Source: Corynebacterium urealyticum DSM 7109
GTDB taxonomy: Bacteria > Actinomycetota > Actinomycetes > Mycobacteriales > Mycobacteriaceae
Length of the DNA: 64,000 nt
Assembly (NCBI RefSeq): GCF_000069945.1
Contig: NC_010545.1
Location: forward strand, 372,001-436,000
Direction: 5' to 3'
Both the position numbers and the translations under genes were made by a program. Below the pieces are notes generated by a model. That model had not been told where the DNA came from. It saw only the letters and a list, made by a program, of their open reading frames with translations, and made no database searches. Shown piece after piece: positions 13,323-24,458 of this stretch. The stretch's first letter is position 1. Every line of letters begins with the position of its first letter.

Positions 13323-15431
13323 GTGGCACTCGAAGCACTGACCGACCTGAAGAAGGTCCGCAACATCGGCATCATGGCCCACATCGATGCCGGTAAGACC
13401 ACCACCACCGAACGCATCCTCTTCTACACCGGTATCAACCGTAAGGTGGGCGAGACCCACGACGGTGCATCCACCATGGACTGGATGGAGCAGGAGAAGG
13501 AGCGCGGCATCACGATTACGTCCGCCGCGACGACCTGCTTCTGGAACGACAACCAGATCAACCTGATCGATACCCCGGGCCACGTCGACTTCACCGTTGA
13601 GGTCGAGCGTTCCCTGCGTGTCCTGGACGGCGCTGTCGCTGTCTTCGACGCGAAGGAAGGCGTTGAGCCGCAGTCTGAGCAGGTCTGGCGCCAGGCTGAT
13701 AAGTACGACGTCCCACGCCTCTGCTTCGTTAACAAGATGGACAAGCTGGGTGCGGACTTCTACCACACCGTGCAGACCATCATCGACCGCCTCGGCGCGA
13801 AGCCGCTGGTCATGGAGCTGCCGATCGGCGCTGAGGACGACTTCGAGGGTGTTGTCGACCTGCTGCAGATGAAGGCCCTGATGTGGCCAGGCGTCGTTGC
13901 CGCAGGCACCGAGCCGACCATCGAGGAGATCCCGGCCGACCTGCAGGAGAAGGCTGAGGAGTACCGCGAGAAGCTGATCGAGGCTGTCGCCGAGTCCGAC
14001 GAGGAGCTCATGGAGCGCTACTTCGCCGGCGAGGAGATCACCGTTGACGAGATCAAGAAGCAGATCCGTCACCTCACCATCAACGGCGAGGCATACCCGG
14101 TCTTCTGTGGTACCGCCTACAAGAACAAGGGCATCCAGCCGATCCTGGACGCCATCATCGACTACCTGCCGAACCCGATGGACGTCGGCTCGATCAAGGG
14201 CTTCGACCCGAAGGATCGCGAGATTGAGCGCAACCGCAAGCCGTCCCGCGACGAGCCGTTCTCCGCTCTGGCGTTCAAGGTCGCTGTTCACCCGTTCTTC
14301 GGCAAGCTGACCTACGTCCGCGTCTACTCCGGTTCCGTGGAGACCGGTGACAAGATCATCAACTCCACCAAGAACAAGCCGGAGCGCGTCGGCAAGCTGT
14401 TCCAGATGCACTCCAACAAGGAGCAGCCGGTTGACCGCGCATCCGCCGGTCACATCTACGCCTTCATTGGCCTGAAGGACACCTCCACCGGTGACACCCT
14501 GTCCGACTCCGCTAACCCGGTCGTCCTCGAGGACATGGACTTCCCGGATCCGGTCATCGAGGTGGCCATCGAGCCGAAGACCAAGTCTGACCAGGAGAAG
14601 CTGGGTACCGCTATCCAGAAGCTGGCGGAGGAGGACCCGACCTTCACCGTGAAGCTGGACGAGGAGACCGGCCAGACCGTCATCGGCGGTATGGGCGAGC
14701 TGCACCTCGACGTCCTGGTTGACCGCATGAAGCGCGAGTTCAAGGTCGAGGCAAACGTTGGTGCTCCGCAGGTTGCTTACCGCGAGACCATCAAGAAGCC
14801 GGTCGAGAAGCTCGAGTACACGCACAAGAAGCAGACCGGTGGTTCTGGTCAGTTCGCTCGCGTCATCATCGCTCTGGAGCCGCTGGTTCCGGAGGAGGGC
14901 TCCGAGGAGACCTACGAGTTCATCGACGAGGTCACCGGTGGCCGTATTCCGAAGGAGTACATCCCGTCGGTCGACCAGGGTATCCAGGACGCCATGCAGT
15001 ACGGCTACCTCGCTGGCTTCCCGCTGGTGAACATCAAGGCCACCCTGCTGGACGGTGCTTACCACGAGGTTGACTCCTCCGAGATGGCCTTCAAGCTGGC
15101 TGGTTCCATGGCTCTCAAGGAGGCCGTGGCGAAGGCTAAGCCGGTTCTGCTGGAGCCGATGATGGCCGTTGAGATCATCACCCCTGAGGAGTACATGGGT
15201 GAGGTCATCGGTGACGTCAACTCCCGCCGTGGCTCCGTGTCCTCCATGGAGGACCGCTCCGGCGCGAAGGTCGTTAAGGCCCGCGTCCCGCTGTCCCAGA
15301 TGTTCGGCTACGTTGGCGACCTGCGTTCCAAGACCCAGGGCCGCGCCAACTACTCCATGATCTTCGACTCCTACGCTGAGGTTCCTCAGAACGTGGCTGA
15401 GGAGATCATCGCCGAGCGCACCGGCAAGTAG
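13323..15431 (+). CDS. fusA: elongation factor G
   Basis: 702 residues from GTG 13323 (GAGCGGAG upstream). The GTPase motifs are intact: [13 protein letters not shown] (G1), the switch segment [24 protein letters not shown] (G3) and NKMDKLGAD (G4). The five-domain length is normal. It drives ribosomal translocation and, with RRF, ribosome recycling. It belongs to the str operon with rpsL-rpsG; tuf follows after a 430-base gap that carries its own signals. Confidence 0.98.
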
Positions 15432-15446
15432 TTCCCGAGGCGGGTG

Positions 15447-15471
15447 GGCTAGCTGGTACCGCTAGCTAGCC
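15447..15471 (+). promoter_or_regulatory. inverted repeat after fusA
   Basis: Perfect 8-bp arms GGCTAGCT (15447-15454) and AGCTAGCC (15464-15471) with a nine-base loop, 15 bases after the fusA stop. No T run follows, so termination is uncertain. Confidence 0.45.
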
Positions 15472-15861
15472 TCCCGGCATCGAGGTTCTACACCTTCAAG
15501 CCCGCCTGGGTTGCGATCCACGCCAGTGGAACTGCAAGAAACCTGGGCAAACACCGACCCCGCACCTGCGGGGTGGGGTAGGGGCTTGCACGTCGCACCA
15601 TCAAAGTTTTTAAAGTACTTCACATTTGAGTATGATGCGGTGTGCTGGCCGTTACCCACTTGGAGAGCCTTAAGGGTTCTTCAGGGTGGCTGAGATCAAG
15701 CGCCAGCGCGTCTGGTTGCTGATTTCAGGACAGTATGTAATCGGCATAATAAATTTCGGTTTGTCAGCTACCTGCCTTTAAGAGGTAAAATGGTGAACCG
15801 GAGAAGTAAATCAATGTGGCTGCGAGAGTCGTAGCCACCGAGAAGTCCAGGAGGACACTAA
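15472..15861 (+). promoter_or_regulatory. tuf promoter/leader region
   Basis: 390 bases with no credible gene. It contains AT-rich promoter-like sequence. The best candidate is TTGTCA (15761-15766) and TAAAAT (15786-15791), but the spacer is long (19 bases). A second AT-rich block lies around 15600-15635. The Shine-Dalgarno sequence AGGAGG sits just before the tuf GTG. Confidence 0.45.
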
Positions 15862-17052
<1,191 letters not shown>

Positions 17053-17110
17053 TACTGCTTCTCTAAGCGGTCGGCTTGCCGCTAGCCCCTAGGGGCCGGC
17101 GGAAAGCTTT

Positions 17111-17153
17111 AACCCCCGGAGCTTCGCTTCACAGCGAGCTACCGGGGGTTTCT
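17111..17153 (+). terminator. tuf terminator
   Basis: AACCCCCGG (17111-17119) pairs with CCGGGGGTT (17142-17150), with inner pairing GCTTCGCT/AGCGAGC, followed by TCTTG. Confidence 0.88.
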
Positions 17154-17232
17154 TGCGTCTAGAGGGAGATTGGGGAAAAGACCAGAGGCAAAGGACCAGG
17201 GGGCAGGAACCCAGGGGCAAGTGGTGAGGCCG

Positions 17233-17307
17233 AGGGGCTAAGGGACGGAGGGGCGATGGGTAGGGGATGGGGGACTGGGATGGGAAACGGGGACTGGGGA
17301 CGGGGAA
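17233..17307 (+). repeat. G-run cluster (quadruplex-prone)
   Basis: More than eight runs of three to five G separated by short spacers lie within 75 bases, in the convergent gap between tuf and the J-domain gene. The preceding 60 bases are also purine-rich, with imperfect repeats of the type ACCAGGGGCA. The motif fits the formal G-quadruplex rule on the + strand; whether it folds in the cell is unknown. Confidence 0.6.
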
Positions 17308-17324
17308 GCCCAGGGTGCGGCGGG

Positions 17325-17780
17325 TTACTTGCCGTTCTTGAAGCGCTTTGTGGCGCGGTTGAGGACGTCCTGGGCGGTCTTCTCGACCTTCTGCTTCACC
17401 TTGGGTGGGACCTTGGACTCGTAGAGGCCCTGGCCTTTCTCTTTGAGCCACTTGCCGCCCTTCTCGCCGCGCTCGACGAGGTAGTCCGCGGTTGAGACGA
17501 CGGGGTCCGCGTAGCGCTCTGCGAACTGGATGGCCTGTTCTGTGGCCTTCGGGTCGATGAAGGAGGGGCGGTGCTCCTGGAGCTGTTCCCGCAGGGCTGC
17601 GCTGAACGCAGTTTTGCGCTCCCAGCGCTCGTCGAGCTTCTTGAGTTCCGCGATGAGGGCCGCGTTAGACCCGCCGTGGTCCGGGTGGTGTTCGCGGACG
17701 ATGGCGCGGCGTGCCTTGACGTATTCCGGGTTCTTGCGGAAGCTCTGGTTGCCGCCGGTGTTGCGGGCCTGGTTGGCCAT
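17325..17780 (-). CDS. small J-domain-like protein
   Basis: 151 residues, ATG at 17780. The N-terminal half has a helix, then AIVREHHPDHGGSNAALIAELKKLDERW, with the J-domain HPD triad at residues 32-34 followed by the usual HGG and helix III. The fold looks like a truncated J domain without zinc-finger or substrate-binding regions. The C terminus is Lys-rich (KGGKWLKEKGQGLYESKVPPKVKQKV). J domains stimulate the ATPase of DnaK-type chaperones; the client is unknown. It is convergent with tuf and stands alone. Confidence 0.65.
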   Translation of the reverse strand: MANQARNTGGNQSFRKNPEYVKARRAIVREHHPDHGGSNAALIAELKKLDERWERKTAFSAALREQLQEHRPSFIDPKATEQAIQFAERYADPVVSTADYLVERGEKGGKWLKEKGQGLYESKVPPKVKQKVEKTAQDVLNRATKRFKNGK

Positions 17781-17936
17781 GGAAGCCTCTTCTCGATGGT
17801 TGTGTGCCCTTGTTGGGTGCTTTGGAGCCCTGGTGGCGTGCTGGCGCTACCGGGCTGGCTCTGACGCTGCCGTTTCTTCTCGGTCTGTGTACGCAATGCC
17901 TTTCAGGTTATCGCAGTTGGGAGCTCGTGTGGGTAT

Positions 17937-17983
17937 AGAAAAGCCCACCCCCTCCGCCGGATGGTCCGGGGGAGGGGGTGGGC
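17937..17983 (-). terminator. terminator of the surface-protein gene
   Basis: A perfect 13-bp stem GCCCACCCCCTCC / GGAGGGGGTGGGC (17943-17955 with 17971-17983). On the minus strand the stem is followed by TTTTCTATA. It lies 75 bases after the stop of the minus-strand gene at 18058. Confidence 0.85.
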
Positions 17984-18057
17984 CGGGGTGTTAACTACCC
18001 GTTGTGCCTAGAGCGTTGCGCTCGGCGGGTGAGGGGCTGTTAAGCGTTGATGCCGTT

Positions 18058-18927
18058 TTAGGCGAACAGCTTGCGGGAAGCTGCGAATGCGCCAGCTGCA
18101 ACCATTGCGACGACTGCGAGTGCAGCCAGGCCGCGTGCGGCAGCGTTGGAGCCGGTCTCGGCTGCGATACCACGGTCGGTAGCTGCGGCGTCTGCACCCT
18201 GAGCGCCCTCAGCCAGCTGACCGCCCTGTGCGATGACCTCGTCCTTGTTCTCGCCGAGCAGCTTGTCGGAAGCAGCCTTCTCCTCAGCGGTCGGGTCCTC
18301 GTTCTTGCGACCCTCGTCCGGGGTGTAGGTCTGGCCGTCCTTCATCAGGTGGTAGACGATGCCACCGATGATCAGGGCTGCCGGCAGAGCCAGCCAAGCG
18401 AGCTTCTTCTTGTCGAAGTCGGAGCTGCCCTGGTTATCCGGGGTGTCCGGCTTAGCGTCTGGGAAAGCCTCGTAGTAGGCGTTGCGGAGCTCGTCGGTGA
18501 CCTCGGCGTTCCAGTCGTTCTTGTCCTTGACGTAGATCTCGCCGTTGTTGTGCAGGTACCAGGTGTTGCCCTCGGAGTCCTGCTTGGTAGCCGGTGCCGG
18601 GATGTCGGACTCGTCGACCTCGTTGTCGCCTTCGCCCTCGGCCGGGTTGTTGCCCTCGTCGCCCTCGGCTGGGGCCTCCGGGTCCTCGTTCTCAGCCTGC
18701 TGCTGCTCCCAGATCTCCTGAGCCTGCTCCTCGGTCAGGTTCGGGCCGGGCTCGCCAACGAAGCCCTCGACAGGCTTGTACTCGCCGTTAGCCTGCTTCT
18801 GGTACTTGACACCTTCAACGGTGAGCTCGGCAGGTGCAGGAATCTGAGCCTGTGCGACGGTTGCGCCACCGACGGCCAGGGCGCCTGCCATGACGGCGGC
18901 GGTCAGAGTGCGTGGAAAACGCTTCAT
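18058..18927 (-). CDS. secreted/surface protein with degenerate C-terminal sorting signal
   Basis: 289 residues from ATG 18927, chosen because it gives a signal peptide MKRFPRTLTAAVMAGALAVG..AQAQ with likely cleavage after AQA. An acidic Glu/Pro-rich stretch (EDPEAPAEGDEGNN) follows, then a small domain (NTWYLHNNGEIYVKD). A possible membrane helix (WLALPAALIIGGIVYHLM) lies around residues 180-200. The C terminus reads AAETGSNAAARG, then a hydrophobic helix, then SRKLFA, which is the tripartite layout of a sortase signal (LPXTG-like, here AAETG). The next gene upstream is a sortase-like enzyme, which supports the idea. No homologous function recognised. Confidence 0.65.
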   Translation of the reverse strand: MKRFPRTLTAAVMAGALAVGGATVAQAQIPAPAELTVEGVKYQKQANGEYKPVEGFVGEPGPNLTEEQAQEIWEQQQAENEDPEAPAEGDEGNNPAEGEGDNEVDESDIPAPATKQDSEGNTWYLHNNGEIYVKDKNDWNAEVTDELRNAYYEAFPDAKPDTPDNQGSSDFDKKKLAWLALPAALIIGGIVYHLMKDGQTYTPDEGRKNEDPTAEEKAASDKLLGENKDEVIAQGGQLAEGAQGADAAATDRGIAAETGSNAAARGLAALAVVAMVAAGAFAASRKLFA

Positions 18928-19081
18928 GGTCTCTCCTTGAAAGAAATTGGTGTTGCGTAATGCCAAACATCGGGGGCGGCATCAACAGGGTCAACTATAA
19001 GCGCTTCCTTAACTCTCGCAACAAATTCTGCACACACAATGAGAAACGCCCTCAAAAAGGGGTGGAATTCTCAGCTTGTCA

Positions 19082-20569
19082 TTACTCCGCTTCTTGGGGT
19101 GCTTGCTCCTCCGCGCCCTTGCCCACCGTTGTGGAGGTGCCCTGGAACTGCCAGCCCACCACCGCATTGCGGACCGCCGGGGCGAGCAGGTTCGCCGGCT
19201 GAATGCAGCTGATCGTCAGCAGTCGGCCCGGCATGGGGCCCTCGCCCCAAATCTCAGGGCTTTGTGAGAGCCCCTCCTTCTCCGGGTCGTGGAGGTCGGT
19301 GGCGGAGTATACGAGCCAGGTGTCGCCAGACGCCTGGGTGCGCAGGTAGAGCTTGTCGCCAATGCTGACCTTGTGCTTATCCTTCGCGCCGTCGTAGAGG
19401 TCGTTAAACACGGCTGGAACGCCCGCGCCCGTGTGGCCCGTAATGACCACGATGTCCTTGGCGTTGGTGCCGGGTAGGGAGTAGGGCTTGTCCTCCGAGG
19501 TGTAGGTGCAGGCCTTATCCATCGTGTCTGGATTGATCGCACCGTCCTTCACGCGGCACGGACCCTCCTCGAAGGTGGCGTGCATCTTCAATGCGGGTAC
19601 GTACATCTCGATCACAGGGGAGGGGTCGATGGGAGGCGACTGCTCTGCGACTACTTCGTTATTCTCCAAGTCCTCCGGAGGGGAGAACTTGCCCGAGGGC
19701 CAGAGCGCAAACACGAGCACCAGGGCCAATGCGGCGGCGCCGAGTTTCAACCACAGTGGCTTCTTCTTGCCATCGCGCGAAGAGGTCTCCCGCCAGGCAG
19801 AGCCAAGCTGCGGTTCCGGCCGCCGGTGCTGAGCTCTCTCTTCATCCCGGCGGGCGCGGCGCTGCTGCACAGCGGTCATCTCCGGGCCAAGGGTGCGACC
19901 CTGCCGAGGGCCGCGGTGCTCATGGTCAGGGCTACTGGACGTCGCGGTGCGCCGACGAGGAGCCGAGCCTACGGGCTGGTCATCCCTGCGGTAACGAGGT
20001 TGCTCCCCGGCAGGGCGCGGGTGACGCGGGCGGCGAGCGCCCGGTTGCCCGTCAGCGGGAACTTGCGGCCGGCGGCGTTGGAGTTCGCCTTGCGGGCGGA
20101 GACGCTGAGGTTCGCCCTGCAGACGGGGACGCTGGGGTTCGCCCTGCGGACGTGGACGGCGCTGGCTCGGCGGAGTGGGGCGGCCCCCTTCTGATGCCTG
20201 GGGGCGGGGACGGCGCTGCGGTTGGCCCTGGCGTGAACGGGGAGTGCCGGCCTCTTCTTGGGAAAGCGGGCAGCGGCGCTGGGGCCCACCCTGCGAGCGG
20301 GGGCGTTGCTCACCTTCCGGGATGGGTCGACTGCCGCGTGGCTGCTGCGCGCGAGGGCGCGGGCGAGACCCGTGAGCGGTGCCGTGATCTGCGGAGCGAG
20401 GGTCGCGGGTTGATCGCTGCCCTGCCTTCCGCTCCGGCGCCGGTGTGTTCGCGCGCCGGTAAGTCGGCGGCTGCGGGCCACCCTCATCGGACGGCGCGGA
20501 ACGTGGGGCAGGCAGAGGGGATCGCCGCGGGGCCGAGGGGCGCCGACGGGGATCCATAGAATCGCTCAC
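19082..20569 (-). CDS. sortase-family transpeptidase with long low-complexity N-terminal region
   Basis: 495 residues from GTG 20569, chosen for AGGAGGG 8 bases upstream. Residues 1-265 are Arg/Pro/Gln/Ser-rich, with repeated QGEPQRPR-type units and probably cytoplasmic. One membrane helix (WLKLGAAALALVLVFALW) lies near 273-291. The extracytoplasmic C-terminal domain carries the sortase triad in order: His379 in VITGHTG, Cys455 in LLTISC and Arg467 in AVRNAVVGW. The TLxTC motif is LTISC. Sortases link substrates with C-terminal sorting signals to the cell wall; the neighbouring gene at 18058 is a candidate substrate. The enzyme class (E or F) is not settled here. Confidence 0.78.
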   Translation of the reverse strand: MSDSMDPRRRPSAPRRSPLPAPRSAPSDEGGPQPPTYRRANTPAPERKAGQRSTRDPRSADHGTAHGSRPRPRAQQPRGSRPIPEGEQRPRSQGGPQRRCPLSQEEAGTPRSRQGQPQRRPRPQASEGGRPTPPSQRRPRPQGEPQRPRLQGEPQRLRPQGELQRRRPQVPADGQPGARRPRHPRPAGEQPRYRRDDQPVGSAPRRRTATSSSPDHEHRGPRQGRTLGPEMTAVQQRRARRDEERAQHRRPEPQLGSAWRETSSRDGKKKPLWLKLGAAALALVLVFALWPSGKFSPPEDLENNEVVAEQSPPIDPSPVIEMYVPALKMHATFEEGPCRVKDGAINPDTMDKACTYTSEDKPYSLPGTNAKDIVVITGHTGAGVPAVFNDLYDGAKDKHKVSIGDKLYLRTQASGDTWLVYSATDLHDPEKEGLSQSPEIWGEGPMPGRLLTISCIQPANLLAPAVRNAVVGWQFQGTSTTVGKGAEEQAPQEAE

Positions 20570-20580
20570 TGTTTTGCCCT

Positions 20581-20594
20581 CCTTATATATAAGG
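20581..20594. promoter_or_regulatory. 14-bp perfect palindrome CCTTATATATAAGG at the sortase start
   Basis: The palindrome ends in the AAGGAGG Shine-Dalgarno of the sortase gene on the minus strand. Its TATATA core could also act as a -10. Either an operator or an RNA element that hides the ribosome site is possible. Confidence 0.45.
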
Positions 20595-21294
20595 TGTCAG
20601 CAACGATCACGCCTGAAACCTCTACGAGAAAACTATGTGGCGATTCTAATGCGTGTTGCACACGCTGTGTTAAAGCTCCCGTCGTGCGCCGCCCACCGTG
20701 AACGAGCCACCGCGGGCTCAGAAAAATAAATTTGGCCTCGCGCGTTCGATGTGGTTGAATACTTGACGTTGCTTTAACACGGCACATGAGGCCATGCGTG
20801 CTTGATTAAGCCTAACCGGAACTGATCAGGATAAAACGCCCAGCCAAGAAGGTGCTGATGGTGAAGCGAGCATGAACCAACACAGTGGGGGATAACTCTG
20901 CTGTGCGGTACTTCGCGCGGGAACGGCGACACGCCCGACCGCGGGTGCCGGAGTGGGACATGGTAAATGAACAGCGGCAGTAAGCATAAGGAAAGAACCT
21001 TTTGCCTCCTCTGCGTCCACAACTGCAGATAACCAGCAGTATTTAGGCGCATGAGCACTAGTCCCCACGCGGGGAGGGTCTCTTCCAACACACAGTGTGT
21101 GCTTTGTGAACAACGCAAACGCGATCGTTTACCACCCCAACCGGTGCAACGAAGTGAACAGAGAAGACACTGAGCAAACTGGCGTCTGGACCAGGCCCCA
21201 CGGCCGGACAGCGTTAAGACAAGAAAAGAAGCGTGTTCGCTCACAAGCTCGACAGCAGGTCGAGAACGTGGGCACGCTGAGGAAGAGGACAAGC
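20595..21294 (+). promoter_or_regulatory. non-coding region and leader upstream of rpsJ
   Basis: 700 bases with no gene I can support; open frames on both strands lack similarity and good starts. It must hold the divergent sortase promoter and the S10-operon promoter. TTGACG at 20763 is a possible -35. A 13-base inverted repeat ACACACAGTGTGT lies at 21088-21100, about 200 bases before rpsJ. The length suits an S10 leader used for autoregulation. Confidence 0.45.
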
Positions 21295-21600
21295 GTGGCG
21301 GGACAGAAGATCCGCATCAGGCTCAAGGCCTACGATCACGAGGCAATCGACGCTTCTGCCAAGAAGATTGTTGAGACGGTCACTCGTACCGGCGCCCGTG
21401 TAGTCGGCCCGGTGCCGTTGCCAACTGAAAAGAACGTTTACTGCGTCATCCGTTCGCCGCACAAGGACAAGGACTCGCGCGAGCACTTCGAGATGCGTAC
21501 TCACAAGCGCCTGATCGACATTCTCGACCCAACCCCGAAGACCGTTGATGCCCTCATGCGCATCGACCTTCCGGCAAGCGTCGACGTCAACATTCAGTAA
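21295..21600 (+). CDS. rpsJ: 30S ribosomal protein S10
   Basis: 101 residues from GTG 21295 (purine-rich GAGGAAGAGGAC upstream). It begins [26 protein letters not shown] and has the S10 signature [41 protein letters not shown]. First gene of the S10 operon. A longer in-frame extension has no S10 similarity. The protein is also part of the NusB-S10 antitermination module. Confidence 0.97.
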   Translation: MAGQKIRIRLKAYDHEAIDASAKKIVETVTRTGARVVGPVPLPTEKNVYCVIRSPHKDKDSREHFEMRTHKRLIDILDPTPKTVDALMRIDLPASVDVNIQ

Positions 21601-21651
21601 GCCTGAGTCGAGTCTGAATACAGCAGCTTAAAGGCAGCGGAGAACAAAACT

Positions 21652-22308
21652 ATGAGTGATATTGAGATCAAGGGCATCCTGGGCAAGAAGCTCGGCATGA
21701 CCCAGATCTTCGATGACGAGAACCGCGTCGTACCGGTCACCGTCGTCGAGGCTGGGCCTTGTGTCGTAACCCAGGTGCGCACCAAGGACATCGACGGCTA
21801 CGAGGCCGTCCAGATCGCATTCGGTGAGATCGACCCACGTAAGGTCAACAAGCCTGAGTCTGGCCACTTCAAGAAGGCCGGCGTTACCCCTCGTCGCCAC
21901 GTCGCCGAGATCCGCGTTGCGGATGCTTCCGGCTACGAGGTTGGCCAGGACGTAACCGTCGAGATCTTCAACGAGGTCGACTTCGTGGACGTCACCGGCA
22001 CCTCCAAGGGTCACGGCTTCGCCGGCGGCATGAAGCGCCACGGCTTTGCTGGCCAGGGTGCAGCACACGGTAACCAGGCAGCGCACCGTCGCGTCGGTGG
22101 TATCGGCGGAGCCGCTACCCCGGGCCGCGTCTTCAAGGGCAAGCGCATGGCAGGTCGCATGGGCAACAACCGCGTGACCATGCAGAACCTGAAGGTTGCC
22201 AAGGTCGATACCGATTCCAACCTGCTGCTCATCAAGGGCGCAGTTCCGGGTATCAACGGCGGCATCGTCGTTGTCAAGACCGCAGTGAAGGGCGGTGCTA
22301 AAGCATGA
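21652..22308 (+). CDS. rplC: 50S ribosomal protein L3
   Basis: 218 residues, ATG at 21652, 51 bases after rpsJ. It contains [27 protein letters not shown] at the start and the long-loop segment [27 protein letters not shown], which reaches the peptidyl-transferase centre. Its stop overlaps the rplD start by four bases, a coupled S10-operon arrangement. Confidence 0.98.
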   Translation: MSDIEIKGILGKKLGMTQIFDDENRVVPVTVVEAGPCVVTQVRTKDIDGYEAVQIAFGEIDPRKVNKPESGHFKKAGVTPRRHVAEIRVADASGYEVGQDVTVEIFNEVDFVDVTGTSKGHGFAGGMKRHGFAGQGAAHGNQAAHRRVGGIGGAATPGRVFKGKRMAGRMGNNRVTMQNLKVAKVDTDSNLLLIKGAVPGINGGIVVVKTAVKGGAKA

Positions 22309-22982
22309 GCAATCTGAAGCTTGATGTACATACCGCTGATGGTAAGACCAACGGCAGCGTAGAGCTCCCAGCATCCATCTTCGATGTTGAGGCGTCCGTC
22401 GCGCTGATGCACCAGGTCGTTACCGCTCAGCTCGCAGCGAAGCGCCAGGGCACGCACGCAACCAAGGGTCGCGGCGAGGTCCGTGGCGGTGGCCGCAAGC
22501 CATTCCGCCAGAAGGGCACCGGCCGCGCACGGCAGGGCTCCATCCGCGCACCACACTTCACCGGTGGTGGCACGGTCCACGGCCCGCAGCCGCGCGACTA
22601 CTCCCAGCGCACCCCGAAGAAGATGAAGGCTGCCGCACTGCGCGGCGCCCTGTCTGACCGCGCACGCCACTCCCGCATCCACGTGATCGAGGAGCTCGTG
22701 CCGGGCCAGATCCCATCCACCAAGTCTGCACGTTCCTTCCTGGAGCGCCTGACCGAGCGCAAGCAGATCCTGGTCGTCCTCACCCGTGAGGACCTGACCG
22801 CTCGCAAGTCCGTCGCCAACCTGCCGAACGTGCACGCACTGCCGGCAGACCAGCTGAACACCTACGACGTTCTGCACGCAGACGACGTCGTGTTCTCTGT
22901 CGAGGCACTGGACGCCTTCATCAAGGCCGCAAGCGGCGCCAACAAGGCTGAGGACCAGAACACGAAGGAGGAGGCTAAGTGA
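22305..22982 (+). CDS. rplD: 50S ribosomal protein L4
   Basis: 225 residues, ATG at 22305 overlapping rplC. The tentacle segment [39 protein letters not shown] lines the exit tunnel and is intact. A short acidic tail ([13 protein letters not shown]) is present. In enterobacteria L4 represses its own operon; whether it does here is unknown. Confidence 0.98.
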   Translation: MSNLKLDVHTADGKTNGSVELPASIFDVEASVALMHQVVTAQLAAKRQGTHATKGRGEVRGGGRKPFRQKGTGRARQGSIRAPHFTGGGTVHGPQPRDYSQRTPKKMKAAALRGALSDRARHSRIHVIEELVPGQIPSTKSARSFLERLTERKQILVVLTREDLTARKSVANLPNVHALPADQLNTYDVLHADDVVFSVEALDAFIKAASGANKAEDQNTKEEAK

Positions 22983-23287
22983 GCAACAAGGTTGTAGATC
23001 CTCGCGACGTCATCATCGCTCCGGTCGTGTCTGAAAAGTCTTACGCCCTGATGGAGCGGAACGTTTACACGTTCCTCGTCGCACCAACGTCCAACAAGAC
23101 CCAGATCAAGATTGCCGTCGAGCAGATCTTCGGCGTGAAGGTCGCCAGCGTCAACACCGCTAACCGTGAGGGTAAGCTCAAGCGCTCCCGCTACGGCTAC
23201 GGTCGTCGCAAGGCCACCAAGCGCGCCATGGTGACCCTGGTCGCCGGCAGCGATCCGATCGACATCTTCGGTGGCACCGTCGCGTAA
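22979..23287 (+). CDS. rplW: 50S ribosomal protein L23
   Basis: 102 residues, start at 22979 overlapping the rplD stop by four bases (GTGA). Motifs [25 protein letters not shown] and [26 protein letters not shown] match L23. It sits at the tunnel exit and docks trigger factor and SRP. Confidence 0.97.
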   Translation: MSNKVVDPRDVIIAPVVSEKSYALMERNVYTFLVAPTSNKTQIKIAVEQIFGVKVASVNTANREGKLKRSRYGYGRRKATKRAMVTLVAGSDPIDIFGGTVA

Positions 23288-23324
23288 GCGCCGGCAAACC
23301 GACAGGTAAAGAGGAAGCAAAAGT

Positions 23325-24161
23325 ATGGCTATTCGTAAGTACAAGCCGACTACGCCGGGTCGCCGCGCGAGCTCCGTCTCCGAGTTCAGCGAGATCACTC
23401 GCTCCACTCCAGAGAAGTCTCTGCTGCGCCCGCTGTCGAAGACCGGTGGCCGCAACGTTCACGGCCACATCACCACCCGTCACAAGGGCGGCGGCCACAA
23501 GCGTCGCTACCGCGTGATCGACTTCCGTCGTAACGACAAGGACGGCGTGGTCGCTAAGGTCGCACACATCGAGTACGACCCGAACCGCACCGCAAACATC
23601 GCACTGCTGCACTACCGCGACGGCGAGAAGCGCTACATCATCGCGCCGCGTGGTCTGAAGCAGGGCGCACTGGTTGAGTCCGGCCCGAACGCAGACATCA
23701 AGGTTGGTAACAACCTGCCGCTGCGTAACATCCCGGCTGGTACCACTATCCACTGCGTCGAGCTGAAGCCAGGTGGGGGCGCCAAGATGGCCCGCTCCGC
23801 TGGTGCCTCGATCCAGCTGCTGGGTAAGGAAGGCAAGTACGCAGTCCTGCGTATGCCGTCCTCCGAGATCCGCCGCGTCGACATCCGTTGCCGTGCAACC
23901 GTCGGCGAGGTCGGTAACCAGGAGCAGATCAACATCCGCTGGGGCAAGGCCGGCCGTATGCGCTGGAAGGGCTGGCGCCCGACCGTCCGCGGTGCTGCTA
24001 TGAACCCGGTCGACCACCCGCACGGTGGTGGTGAGGGCCGCACGTCCGGTGGCCGCCACCCAGTGTCCCCATGGGGTCAGCTGGAGGGCCGCACCCGCCG
24101 CCCGAACCGCCCAAGCGACAAGATGATTGTCCGCCGTCGCCGTCCCAACAAGAAGCGCTAA
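23325..24161 (+). CDS. rplB: 50S ribosomal protein L2
   Basis: 278 residues, ATG at 23325 after AGAGGAAGC. It has the family start [14 protein letters not shown], the RNA-binding stretch [15 protein letters not shown] and the C-terminal [29 protein letters not shown] with the conserved histidine near the peptidyl-transferase centre. Confidence 0.98.
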   Translation: MAIRKYKPTTPGRRASSVSEFSEITRSTPEKSLLRPLSKTGGRNVHGHITTRHKGGGHKRRYRVIDFRRNDKDGVVAKVAHIEYDPNRTANIALLHYRDGEKRYIIAPRGLKQGALVESGPNADIKVGNNLPLRNIPAGTTIHCVELKPGGGAKMARSAGASIQLLGKEGKYAVLRMPSSEIRRVDIRCRATVGEVGNQEQINIRWGKAGRMRWKGWRPTVRGAAMNPVDHPHGGGEGRTSGGRHPVSPWGQLEGRTRRPNRPSDKMIVRRRRPNKKR

Positions 24162-24177
24162 GAGGAGGTAGCAGAGA

Positions 24178-24456
24178 ATGCCACGCAGCCTTAAGAAGGG
24201 CCCATTCGTTGACGAGCACCTCCTCAACAAGGTGGATGCTCAGAACGAGAAGGGCACCAAGCAGGTCATCAAGACCTGGTCCCGCCGCTCGACTATCTTG
24301 CCCGACTTCATCGGTCACACCTTCGCCGTCCACGACGGTCGTAAGCACGTGCCGGTGTTCATCGATGACTCGATGGTTGGTCACAAGCTGGGCGAGTTCG
24401 CACCGACGAAGACCTTCAAGGGTCACGTCAAGGACGACATGAAGGGTCGTCGATAA
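24178..24456 (+). CDS. rpsS: 30S ribosomal protein S19
   Basis: 92 residues, ATG at 24178 with AGAGGAGG upstream. It starts [19 protein letters not shown] and contains [29 protein letters not shown], the S19 signature. It forms a head-domain pair with S13 and contacts tRNA. Confidence 0.98.
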   Translation: MPRSLKKGPFVDEHLLNKVDAQNEKGTKQVIKTWSRRSTILPDFIGHTFAVHDGRKHVPVFIDDSMVGHKLGEFAPTKTFKGHVKDDMKGRR

Positions 24457-24458
24457 TC

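Noticed and set aside
13260..15065. 601-codon open frame antisense to fusA
   Set aside because: Shadow of fusA codon usage, with no recognisable domain.
19591..20559. 322-codon plus-strand frame opposite the sortase N-terminal region
   Set aside because: The minus-strand frame has a ribosome site, membrane helix and catalytic triad in the same reading frame; the plus frame is Gly/Ala/Arg low complexity.
20774..21292. 172-codon minus-strand frame upstream of rpsJ
   Set aside because: No start context, no similarity and irregular composition; better read as a leader region.
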